Positions 1 to 9,181 of a DNA stretch of 43,193 nt are shown in pieces. Source of the stretch: Symbiodinium natans (Eukaryota; Sar; Dinophyceae; Suessiales; Symbiodiniaceae); assembly GCA_905221605.1 (NCBI GenBank), contig CAJNDS010000068.1, forward strand, positions 1 through 43,193, written 5' to 3'. Under the pieces are notes generated by a model. The model was given only the letters and a program-made list of their open reading frames with translations. It was not told the DNA's origin and ran no database searches. The translations under genes were made by a program, and so were the position numbers. Every line of letters starts with the position of its first letter. The stretch's first letter is position 1.

Positions 1-630
1 CCCCCCCCCCGGCCACCCCCAAACTTATAGGTCTTTCTTTTGGAGCTCTTTCCCCTCTAAGCCCTAAGCCCATGTAGTGTACCCGATCCTTACGAAGAAC
101 CTGTTTAGATATTTTGGATTTGCGAGGTTGTTTCGAAGGTCCCTTGAACGGGATTCATGAGAGAAGAGACCCGCAAAAGCGGAGTCGTCACTGAACAGGG
201 AACGGACCTTATGGGTGTTTAGGGTTTCGTGTTTAGGGTTTAGGGTTGTACTGCTCCAAACCTTTAGAGGTGAACCCCCCCCCCCCCCCCCCCGAAAATC
301 CAAAACCCTAAACACGAAACTTCAGAAGTTATCCCTAGAATCTAGATCCTACAAGCATTATATAAACCTCCAAGCCCCTTAAATCGATTCCCCAATATAG
401 ACCCGTAACCCCAAGTATCTACTTATTGTATGGTTCCACATATGACACAACCCCAAACAAATCAGACCCCAAACCCTCCATGCACCAAGCCAGCCCACGC
501 ACACACCCCAAACCCCAAACCCCAACCCCAAACCCTCGACCACAAGCCCACAAAGATCATAAATCCTTCAGAGCCCTAAACCCTTGGCCTAAAAAAAACC
601 CTAACCTTTAAAGTCGAAACCCTAAACCCT

Positions 631-745
631 AAACCCGAACCCCCAACCCTAAACCCTAAACCCTAAACCCTAAACCCTAAACCCTAAACCCTAAACTCTA
701 AACCCTAAACCCTAAACCCCAAACCCTAAACCCTAAACCCCCTAA
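631..745. repeat. CCCTAAA array
   Basis: Mostly perfect 7-mers with a few CCCCAAA and CTCTAAA variants; left flank of exon 764-846. Confidence 0.9.
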
Positions 746-763
746 ATCCCGGCTCTCCTGAAG

Positions 764-846
764 GCCTGGGAGAGGCGCGGGCGCTCCTCCAACGCTTGGC
801 GGCGCCCTTCCGCTTCGCCTCCGTTGGCCGCCGTCCCAAAGATAGG
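764..846 (+). CDS. Candidate exon
   Basis: Preceded by CTCCTGAAG and followed by GTTTAGGG. Reads LGEARALLQRLAAPF...RRPKDR without a stop. Enters with 2 bases and leaves on a full codon, which fits the next candidate. CCCTAAA array on the left, TTTAGGG array on the right. Confidence 0.55.
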
Positions 847-1314
847 GTTTAGGGTTTCGGGTTTTGGGTTTAGGGTTTAGGGCTAGGGTTGAGGGTTCAG
901 AGTTCAGGGTTTCGGGGTCTAGGGTTTAGGGTTTAGGGTTTCTGGTTTGGGGTTTAAAGTTTAGGGCTTCGGGAGTTTTAGGGGTTTGGTGGTCTAGGGC
1001 TTAGGGCTCAGGGTTCAGGGTTCACTTTTGAAAGGGGCTCAGGCGGCTCGGGGCCTTGGGGTCCGAGGGGGGTCTTGGGGGTTCAGGGTTTAGGGTTTAG
1101 GGTTTAGGGTTTAGGGTTTAGGGTTTAGGGTCTAGGGGTGCAGGCTTTAGGGTTTAGGGTTCAGGGTTTAGGGTTTAGGGCTTAGGGTTCAGGGTTTAGG
1201 GTGCAGGGTCTAGTCTCCAGGGTGTTTTGGTGTTGTGTGCTGTTCATGATTTAGGGTTTTGGGCTTGCCACACCCTGGGCCCTAAACCCTGAACCCTAAA
1301 CCCCTTGGGTCTAG

Positions 1315-1393
1315 GGATTGTGGTTGCAGCCGTCGGGCTTGTACATGGTTTTGGTTCAGAGTTTGGAGAGGGTGGGGGCGAATTGGGATGAGG
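1315..1393 (+). CDS. Candidate exon
   Basis: Follows ...TTGGGTCTAG and precedes GTTGAGG. Reads GLWLQPSGLYMVLVQSLERV...NWDE. In-phase with the previous piece; leaves 1 base. A second AG (TTGCAG, 1328) is an alternative acceptor. Confidence 0.5.
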
Positions 1394-1737
1394 GTTGAGG
1401 GTCTGGGAGGTCGAGGGCTGCTTAGGGTTTAGGGTGCAGGGTTCAGGGTTTAGGGTTTCGGGTTTAGGGTTGTTATCTAGGTATGTTTCGGAGATAGTAC
1501 ATATACTCTCTTTTTTGGTTTGAGCGGATCATATTGAGTAAAGTTTGTCCGAGGCTTTCGGCGAAGAGCCAGGCCTGGCTGTACGCAGGTTCAGAAGAAC
1601 CAGAAATACGGTTCCAGCAAGTAGTAGCCCTAAACCCTGAACCCTGTACCCGGAACTCCAACAAGTTGCAGCTCAACTCTAAACCCTAAAGCCTAAGCCC
1701 CTAGGCCCCGAAAGCCCCTGAAGGCCCCGCGCCCCCG

Positions 1738-2430
1738 TCCCTAAACCCTAAACCCTAAACCCTAAACCCTAAACCCTAAACCCTAAACCCTAAACCCTAA
1801 ACCCTAAACCCTAAACCCTAAACCCTAAACCCTGACCCCGAAACCCTAAAACCTAAACCCTAAAACCCTAAAACCCCAAAACCCTAAAACCTAACCCTAA
1901 AACCCTAAACCCTAAAACCTAAAACCCTAAAACCCTAAAACCCTAAAACCCTAAAACCCTAAAACCCTAAAACCCTTGAAACCCTGAAACCCTGAAACCC
2001 TGAACCCTGAAACCCTGAAAAACCCTGAAACCCTGAACCCTGAAACCCTGAAACCCGAAACCCTGAAACCCTGAAACCCTGAAAACCCTGAAACCTGAAA
2101 CCCTGAAACCCTGAAACCCTGAACCCTGAAACCCTGAACCCTGAACCCTAGGACCTAACCCTAAAACCCTAAACCCTGACCCGAAACCTAAAACCTAACC
2201 TAAAACCTAAAACCCTAACCCTAACCCTAAACCACCCTAAAACCCTAAAACCCTAAAACCCTAAAACCCTAAAACCCTAAAACCCTAAAACCCTAAAACC
2301 CTAAAACCCTAAAACCCTGAAACCCTGAAACCCTGAAACCCTGAAACCCTGAAACCCTGAAACCCTGAAACCCTGCACCCCTGAACCCTAAACCCTAAAC
2401 CCTAAACCCTAAACCCTAAACCCTAAACCC
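1738..2430. repeat. CCCTAAA array with long 8-mer variant blocks
   Basis: Perfect CCCTAAA to about 1833, then AAAACCCT and GAAACCCT 8-mers in alternating blocks to about 2380, then CCCTAAA again. It fills the 3' part of the intron before exon 2434-2496. Confidence 0.9.
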
Positions 2431-2433
2431 AAG

Positions 2434-2496
2434 TATGCGAGAAGGTGAAGAGGAGCTCCGGCGTCCCCAAGCCGCGCTCTTCGCAGAGGCTTTGGG
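2434..2496 (+). CDS. Candidate exon
   Basis: Lies between a CCCTAAACCCAAG acceptor and a GTATTTTGG donor. Enters with 2 bases as required by 1315-1393 and reads CEKVKRSSGVPKPRSSQRLW. Its exit phase does not match the next candidate, so an exon may be missing in the 1.4-kb intron that follows. Confidence 0.5.
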
Positions 2497-3957
2497 GTAT
2501 TTTGGGGGGCTTTAGGGATTAGGGTTTAGGGTTTGGGGTTTGGGGGGTTTGGGGTATTTGTGGGCGTTCACAGGCTAGTTTCTAGGGTGTGAAAGGGGCT
2601 CTGGGGTAGAAAAAGCCTCTCTGATTAGTAGCTTGCTCTCATAACTTTGAGACAGGATTTTGGAAGTGGGAATCATTTTCGTAACTGCGACAAAGAACTG
2701 GGTGATGAATCCGAAATCCTGGTGCAAAAGAGGGGTTACGAGTGTAATGTAGGGGTCGGAATAGCTACTATTAGTATTCCCTTAGGGTCCGTTTGTAAGT
2801 ACACTCTAGCGATCCCCAAAACCCTTTTCAAATTATTAAGGCCCCTATATTACCTTTTGACCCTAGACTTTGGACATGAAGACAGAAGACTCATGCATCT
2901 AGTTCCAGCTCCAGCTCCAGCGGCAAGACTCATGAAAAGACGAGCGTTATCCAGACCAGGCGTTCACAGGGTCTCAAGATCTTACTTGGAGATTCCGGCA
3001 GGTAAATACCGAATCTGTTTTGTAGTTCCAGCCTCAAAGTTGGAACAATGAGTCAGCGAGCCAGGCTGATACGGTCTTTAAGGGCTTATTGGTCTTGGAG
3101 TGCATGAGAATGATATTATATCAGGGGCTTAACGGCCTATCATGATATATTACGGGCGAACTAAAGATCTTAAATGCCGCCTGAGTATTTTCATAGGGGC
3201 CCTCGGGCAAACAGTATTGAGTTCGTGCTTTCAGCTTTCAGTACAACTCAATACTGTGGCTGGCCCGTGCTCTTGTACGAATCACAAGAGAGTGAGTGCA
3301 GCGAACACACAATATTATTACAATGAGTGAATATATGAACGAAGCATGAGATGTTGTGAGAGAGTGAAATGAACGGTGAAAGACCCCAACAATATGGTAC
3401 TTCTAAGGGTCTTTGCGTTCACTTCTGTTAATGTGTTCACGGGCGTCATGACTCAATATTTTTCTAGCGCTTCCAAAAAGTATATTAAATATGATGTATG
3501 ATTAAACGAGCGCGCAATGCATTACATATCTTAGATTTAGTTTTCTTAGTTAAGATCGGAATCTGTAGTAGTTCCTGGATCTTGGTTACTCTTTATTAGT
3601 AACACTGTATCTCTTCGCGGCACCGACAATGTACTAAGTTAACCGCCTAAGTGTACTAGACGTGTGAACAGAGAAAAAGCAATATTATAAAGAGCCCATA
3701 CATGTCGTTCATGTATTCACTCACTGTACTCTACTAATACTATTACTACCGTATGCTCGCCAGAAGAAGTGTGTGAGCGAAAGCTTCGTTCAATCGTGCA
3801 TCACTGTCGCGTGTCATTGATTCCATTCATTCCTTGCAAATGAACTTTACTCATTCTCTCGCCCTTTCAGCCAGTGCCTAGACACCAAACCATAAACCAT
3901 AAACTCTAAACCCTAATCCCCAAACCCTAAACCCTCAACCCTGAACCTCTAAGGTAG
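2497..3957. other. Intron-like interval with ~1.3 kb of unique DNA
   Basis: G-rich repeats to 2560, then lower-GC unique sequence to 3880, then CCCTAAA repeats. An imperfect inverted repeat (GAGTGAATATATGAACGA at 3325-3342, complement at 3705-3722, each near AATATTAT) suggests a decayed transposon. A 134-codon open stretch at 2647-3051 starts with TTG and shows no coding character. Confidence 0.5.
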
Positions 3958-4038
3958 ACTCAGCCCGGCAAGGCAACTCGTCTGGTGGCCTCTGTGCTGG
4001 CGCTCAGCACCGAAGGCGGGACCAAGGACGTACCCCAA
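3958..4038 (+). CDS. Candidate exon
   Basis: Acceptor CTAAGGTAG and donor GTAAAC. Exactly 27 stop-free codons, TQPGKATRLVASVLALSTEG...DVPQ. The alternative acceptor at 3967 (CTCAG) keeps the frame. Confidence 0.55.
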
Positions 4039-4334
4039 GTAAACTGCAATAGGTGCTTCCTAAACCCTACACCCTAAACCCTAAACCCTTAAACCCTAGG
4101 GTAGGGTTAGGTTGAGGGGTCTAGGCCCTAGGCTTTAGGGTTTTCGGGAGCCCATTCAGGAATATTCCTTATCTATTCTTCATATAGGGCTCTTTTTCTG
4201 AGAGTACAGGGATGAGAGGCCTAGGTTCGAGGTCCCGAGCCTCCGTATGCTTCCCTTGGAGGAATGGCGTTTACTTCGTGCTTCCCTTTAAAGGGATCCG
4301 CAGTATGGGCCCCTATCTAACGAGGGACCCATAT

Positions 4335-4501
4335 GAAGTGCCCATACTTCGGATGCCCTATTCTGGACCCATATCTTTGTTACAGTTGGGTAACATTTTA
4401 CATTTTTAAGGGTACTTAAACCCAATAAACACTTTAATTTTTAATATTATCCCAACAATGAGCAAGACATGAAGTGCCCATACTTCGGATGCCCTATTCT
4501 G
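4335..4501. repeat. 31-bp direct repeat around an AT-rich insert
   Basis: GAAGTGCCCATACTTCGG... occurs identically at 4335-4365 and 4471-4501. The 105 bp between contains TTGGGTAACATTTTACAT and ends in CCCAAC, so it may be a small element with a long duplication. Confidence 0.6.
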
Positions 4502-4513
4502 TATAACCCCAAG

Positions 4514-4559
4514 AGTCCGCACAAGAGCACTCCTAGCCTTGGGAGAAGCGCCACTACAG
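4514..4559 (+). CDS. Candidate short exon with GC donor
   Basis: Acceptor ...ACCCCAAG; the boundary is CAG|GCTTAGGG, a GC donor made from a telomere-like variant. Reads SPHKSTPSLGRSATT. Enters at phase 0 and leaves 1 base. Confidence 0.4.
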
Positions 4560-5122
4560 GCTTAGGGTTTAGGGTTTAGGGTTTCGGGTTTAGGGTTTAG
4601 GGTTTAGGGTCTAGGGTTTAGGGTCTAGGGTTTAGGGTTTAGGGTTTAGGGTTCCTGTACCCTAAACCCTGCAAGAAACCTCTCAACCCTAAAAGCCCTG
4701 GAAGCCCTACAAGCCCTAGAAGCTTTTCTGAAAACACCCTAAGCATCTCAGCCCCGTAAGGCCTGAAGCTTCACAAACACCATCACAAGCCCCAGAAACC
4801 CCATGACCCCTCCTATACCCAAACCCTAAACCCTAAACCCTAAGCCCTAAGCCCTAAACCCTAAACCCCTATAAACCTCCAACAAAACTCTGAAAACTTT
4901 ATGAAAGCCTATAAGCCCCAAGAAAGAAATTTGAAAAGCCCATAAACCCTATAAACCCCCCAAACCCCCAGACCCCATAAACCTCAACAGAGAACCCTGG
5001 AAAACCCCCAAATAGGCGATGCAGGCACCCTAAACCCGACAAGCCCTAAACACCCTCTAAACAGTTTAGGGTTTAAGGTTTAGGGTTTAGGGACCTCAGA
5101 TCTAAGGTCGGAACCATGAGCC

Positions 5123-5206
5123 CTTAGTATGGGCCCTTGTGATGTAGAGTGTATATACTCGTAGGGGTTACATATCCAGGGACCAAATTCAAGGCCCATA
5201 CTTGGG
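5123..5206. mobile_element. Family E inverted-repeat element, 84 bp
   Basis: Ends CTTAGTATGGGCCCTTG and CCAAGTATGGGCCTTG (reverse complement). Related GCAGTATGGGCCCC / GCCCATACTTCGG arms occur at 4301-4353. Confidence 0.45.
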
Positions 5207-5289
5207 ACCCTAACCCTAAACCCTAAACCCTAAGCTCTAAGCCCTAAACCCTAAACTCAAAACCCTAAATCCTAAACCCTAAGATGCAG

Positions 5290-5345
5290 GCACCGTGCCC
5301 GCCGCAGCGCAGCAGCAGGCGCAGGCGTCCCTGCGCCACGCGGCG
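5290..5345 (+). CDS. Candidate exon
   Basis: Acceptor AAGATGCAG after a CCCTAAA array; donor GTGAAC. Enters with 2 bases, matching the previous exit, and reads TVPAAAQQQAQASLRHAA with very GC-rich third positions. Confidence 0.5.
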
Positions 5346-5736
5346 GTGAACGAGTCATGAGCTCCTTCAGGGCACCGAAAACCTTGGACCTAAACCCTGT
5401 ACACCCTAAACCCCATACAGCCTACACCCTAAGCCCTAAACCCTGAACCCTAAACCCTCAACCCTGAACCCTAAACCCTAAACACCCTAAACCCTAAACC
5501 CTGAACCCTAAACCCTAAACACCCTAAACCCTAAACCCTAGCCCGAAACCCCGACTTCGGAGTTGCTCAGCCGATTTTTTTGCAAGAGTCGGATAAACTC
5601 TGGTGAAAAAAGTCCTGTCAGATGCTCTCAACATCCTTGACGATGAGAAGTTGGCTCAACCGCAAACAATCCTCAAACAATCTTAAGCCCTAAGCCCTAA
5701 GCCCTAAGCCCTAAACCCTAAACCCTAAAATTGCAG

Positions 5737-5799
5737 AAGAACATGGTGGGTAAAGAGTTGCTTCGACATCCAGACCTCCTTGTAGGAGCTGGTTGCAGG
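5737..5799 (+). CDS. Candidate exon
   Basis: CCCTAAAATTGCAG acceptor and GTTTAGGG donor. Exactly 21 codons, KNMVGKELLRHPDLLVGAGC plus R. Clean C-left/G-right unit, phase 0 in and out. A coding-like stretch at 5600-5680 (VLSDALNILDDEKLAQPQ) just upstream could be another exon, but I could not place its borders. Confidence 0.6.
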
Positions 5800-6276
5800 G
5801 TTTAGGGTTGAGGGTTTGGGGTTTAGGGTTTAGGGTTTAGGGTTTAGGGCTGGGGTTTAGGGTTGAGGGTTTAGGGTTGAGGGTTTGGGGTTTAGGGCTT
5901 AGGGCTTAGGGTTTAGGGTTGAGGGTTGAGGGTTTGGGGTTTAGGGAAGTTCAGGGAAGTTGCGGAAGAGACCCCCCCCCCCAAAAAAAAAAAAAAAAAA
6001 AAACAAGAAACAAATCAAAGACCAAAAACGACAACCCCCTAAACTTGGACCCTAAACCCTGAAACCTAGACCCTAAACCCTAGACCCCAAACCCTGAAAC
6101 TTAGACCCGAAACCCTAGCCCAAACCCTGAAACCCTAACCCAAACCCTGAAACTCAGACGCTAAACCCTAGACCCGAAACGCTCAAACTCAGACCCTAAA
6201 CCCTAACCCTAAACCCTGAAACTCAGACCCGAAACCCTGACACCCCTAAACCCTAAACCCTAAAGCATCCGAAAAG

Positions 6277-6353
6277 GTCTCCCGCCCGGCGAGGGCGGTG
6301 GCTGGGCCCTACCCTTGGCTGGCGCCGGGCCCTTTACTGAGGCACTTGGGCAG
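6277..6353 (+). CDS. Candidate exon
   Basis: Acceptor CATCCGAAAAG and donor CAG|GTTGGGG. Reads VSRPARAVAGPYPWLAPGPL...LG from phase 0, leaving 2 bases. Confidence 0.5.
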
Positions 6354-6668
6354 GTTGGGGGGGTTTTGGGGTTGAGGGGTTTTAGGGGGTTTAGGGTTTG
6401 CTGCCGAGGGTTGAGCATCGGAGGGTTTCGGGTAAGTGCGCTTACAGGAAGTCACGGCCAAGGAGCAAACCGAATAGCAGTTGCTTGTAGACCTCCCCTA
6501 AACCCTAAACCCTAAACCCTAAACCCTAAGCCCTAAGCCCTAAGCCCTAAACCCGAAACCCGAAACCCGAAACCCTAATCCCTAAACCCTAAACCCTAAA
6601 CCCTAAACCCTAAACCCGAAACCCTAAACCCTAAACCCTATCCCCTATCAACCCTAAACCCTAAACCC

Positions 6669-6738
6669 TAAACCCTATAAACCCTATAAACCCTATAAAC
6701 CCTATAAACCCTATAAACCCTATAAACCCTATAAACCC
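6669..6738. repeat. CCCTATAAA 9-mer array
   Basis: About eight copies of a telomere-like unit with an inserted TA. Confidence 0.85.
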
Positions 6739-6825
6739 TAATGCTGGCTAGGCTTTTAGGGTTATAGGGTTTGTAGGCTTTACACGGCCTTACAGAGTTC
6801 CTCACCCTGCTAACCCCTGAGCCAG

Positions 6826-6869
6826 GCGTGGCACAAGAGCTCCGCCGACCTGCTGCAGGCGCCTGGGGG
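6826..6869 (+). CDS. Candidate short exon
   Basis: Acceptor CCCCTGAGCCAG and donor GTTTAGGG. All three frames are open (for example VAQELRRPAAGAWG), so the frame is not fixed here. Confidence 0.4.
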
Positions 6870-7355
6870 GTTTAGGGTTTAGGGTTTAGGGTTTAGGGTT
6901 TAGGGTTTAGGGTGGTTCTCTACATTTGGGCCCCTCTTGGTGGCCCCGAATTTTAGGTTCAGGGAACCTGCAAAGGGCTTCAGGCCCCTACGCTTTTCAA
7001 CAGAGTCTGTTTCCTAGTGGTAGCTTAAGGCGGCATGCGGGCGGCACGTTGTTAGGGGGCGGGGGGTATCCCTAAACCCGAAACCCTAAACCCCAAACCC
7101 TAAACTCTAAACCCTTAACCCTAAGCCATAAGCCCGAATCTTGCGGTTCCCAAAAAGCATGGGGTATTGGGCAACAAAAAACTGAAGCCCCAAAGCCCCC
7201 CAAACCCCAACCCCTCTACATGGATTCCAAGTGAACTTGGGGGTTGGGCTTGTGGAGCCTTGAGGCACCCGCTGCTCGGGGTGTATGGGGCTAGGGTTTA
7301 GGCTAAACCCTAAACCCTAAACCCTAAACCCTAAACCCTAAACCCTAAACCCTAG

Positions 7356-7421
7356 GTTTCTTGGAGGGCTCTGGAAGAAATCAAGGCCCCAAAGCTCCCA
7401 CGGAGGCCGCTACTACTATGT
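7356..7421 (+). CDS. Candidate exon
   Basis: Acceptor AAACCCTAG; donor GTAAGC. Phase-0 reading VSWRALEEIKAPKLPRRPLL...; the other two frames are also open. GT-AAG at the donor is better than a telomere-derived GT. Confidence 0.45.
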
Positions 7422-7651
7422 GTAAGCTATGGCTAAGGGCTTCGGGTTTGGGGTGGAGGGCTTTGGGGTATACGGTTTTAGGGTTTTAGGGTTCTAGGGT
7501 TTTTGGGTTTTAGAGTTTTAGGGTTTGGTGCTGCGTGCAGTGTTTGCAAACGTCGAACCCTTCATAAACTCGACAAAGTCGAACGTGTTTTTCCTCGCTT
7601 TTAGAGGCTTCTGTCTTATAACGGGTTAGCAGTACTGAGAGTTACGTAGAT

Positions 7652-7753
7652 GGGTAGTTGTCTACATGAGGGTCCCTTTTTGGGTACCCATTATAAGGCG
7701 GCACCCGTGAAAAAGGACCCCCAAAAAAGGTACACTAATTTAGAGAACTGCCC
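7652..7753. mobile_element. Family C inverted-repeat element, 102 bp
   Basis: Ends GGGTAGTTGTCTACATGAG and GGGCAGTTCTCTAAATTAG (reverse complement), extending to TTTTTGG on both arms. Confidence 0.55.
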
Positions 7754-7786
7754 AGATAGAGTCAGTTCTCCACATCTTGGTCGGAG

Positions 7787-7841
7787 CATGACAGAGAAGG
7801 GGCCCAGCAGCAGGCCCAGATGTTGGAGAACTCACCATGTC
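7787..7841 (+). CDS. Candidate exon
   Basis: Acceptor after a pyrimidine-rich stretch ending GGTCGGAG; donor GTTTAGGG. Reads HDREGAQQQAQMLENSPC from phase 0 and leaves 1 base, which fits the next exon. Confidence 0.5.
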
Positions 7842-8045
7842 GTTTAGGGTTTAGGGTTTAAAGGTTTAGGGTTTAGGGTTTATAGGGTTTAGGGTTTAAC
7901 TTTTTAGGGTTTAGGGGGGTTTGGGGCTTCCAGGGTTTCGGGTTTCATTGCCAAGCCCATTTGTGCAGATCCTGGCGGAACCATCTATTCGCACCTTGGC
8001 GTGAGCCTGGTGCAGGAACCTGCATTTCGCCGTGGTTGAGACGTT

Positions 8046-8640
8046 AGGACAAGTTTTTCATTTCTAAGTTTCAGTTCTTCAACAAAGCCATCGCCGCAAT
8101 CAAGAAAATGAATGAATCATTTCGCTACCATCAATTTCAGGTGCCGTTTGCTTTGGTTGTGAAAGATAGATCACGGGTAATTTCATTTGCTTGTGTGTTT
8201 AATGGAGTATGCACATCTCCTGCAGTTGGACTCAAGTTGCCACATCATGCTGCTTGACAATATATACCTTTGCCCATCTTTATAGGACATGGTACTAACT
8301 TGCAATTGGCTGAATGTCCTTGGGGTTTTGTCAAAGCAAAAATATTCACCTAGTCCTGGAAGCATCTTGAATCAATCGCCATTGATCATGGGTAATATGC
8401 TATCGGCAAATAAACCAGCGCAGTTGATGATGAATCTTAATTTGATATTTTGTTTGAGTGTTGTATTTTCGTTTTCTAGTTGATGTATGAACACTCTGCT
8501 TTTGAGGTAGGATTAATTGCATGTGTGTAGAATTGTACGTTTAGGCAGCTTGACACCCAATGAACTGATGTACTCATGATGAAAGAATCCTTATTACCCA
8601 CATGAAACGACTGAAACGACACATCAGTACCATTGCTGTT
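8046..8640. other. Lower-GC unique segment, no assigned gene
   Basis: A 70-codon stop-free + frame (8048-8257, KFQFFNKAIAAIKKMNESFR...) and T-rich AG sites near 8141, 8224 and 8285 could be gene debris. No family recognised and no telomere repeats inside. Confidence 0.35.
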
Positions 8641-8696
8641 CCAGCTAGCCCAGGACCTGAACCCTAAATCCTAAACCCTAAACCCTAAACTTCAAG

Positions 8697-8781
8697 CCCG
8701 TGCCGGGTTGCAAGCTCCCAAATTCCCATGCGACGCGAAGTCGCCCGAGAACTCCGCGAACCTTGGGCGCGCTGCAAGCCC
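8697..8781 (+). CDS. Candidate exon directly upstream of the retrotransposon
   Basis: Acceptor AAACTTCAAG and donor GTCTAAG. Enters with 2 bases and reads RAGLQAPKFPCDAKSPENSA...GRAAS, leaving 2 bases. The LTR element then lies in the following intron. Confidence 0.55.
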
Positions 8782-8827
8782 GTCTAAGCTCCTAACCCTA
8801 AACCCTAAACCCTAACCCTAAACCCTA

Positions 8828-9115
8828 TGCGGAGCTGCAATTGGTATTGTAGAAAGGAGTTAGTGTTGGAAGTTGGAAGGGTTAATGAACCCGGTAATCG
8901 TATTTGGCTCAAGATGGGCTTGAACAGAAAGCCACAAGTTCAAAAAAGTAGTGCCTGGGTTCTTAGGGTTTGGTAAGGGTGTGGATTCCTTCCCCCTTTC
9001 CTTCCCCCCTGGGTTGCTCTTATCCGTGTTCTTGGTTGTTTCTTGGTTCGATCTGGGAAATATAAGTTCAGGGCGATTAGGGGAGTTGATTTCCTTCCTT
9101 GGTTGTCCCCCCGTA
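8828..9115 (+). repeat. 5' LTR (288 bp)
   Basis: Starts TGCGGAGCTGC and ends CCCCCCGTA. It matches the 3' LTR throughout except for one extra G after the A run near 8946. The ends are TG...TA rather than the usual TG...CA. It contains its own TTAGGGTTTGG, close to the telomere-like unit. Confidence 0.93.
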
Positions 9116-9127
9116 GGTTATGAGCCC
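9116..9127 (+). promoter_or_regulatory. Primer-binding site, initiator tRNA-Met half-molecule type
   Basis: GGTTATGAGCCC directly abuts the 5' LTR. It is the reverse complement of GGGCTCATAACC, the anticodon stem-loop (CAU) of initiator tRNA-Met, rather than of a tRNA 3' end. Priming from a cleaved initiator-Met tRNA is known for Drosophila copia and yeast Ty5. The 12-base match stops at the flanking AAATT. Confidence 0.75.
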
Positions 9128-9181
9128 AAATTAGGTTCCCTGCGGTTAAGTGTTCTTTCAAGGTTTTGGGATCAAGAAGCA

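Noticed and set aside
64-315. Minus-strand ORF of 83 codons
   Set aside because: It runs through poly-G and telomere-like repeats; some protein-like sequence but no splice or family evidence.
2647-3051. 134-codon + strand ORF
   Set aside because: Starts with TTG, ordinary composition of non-coding DNA, no domain and no exon-type borders.
5945-5975. Possible exon reading KFREVAEETP
   Set aside because: No C-rich left side or clear donor; ends in poly-C/poly-A.
7652-7753. Family C element as an introner
   Set aside because: Its ends have GT and AG, but no reading frame can be carried across them here.
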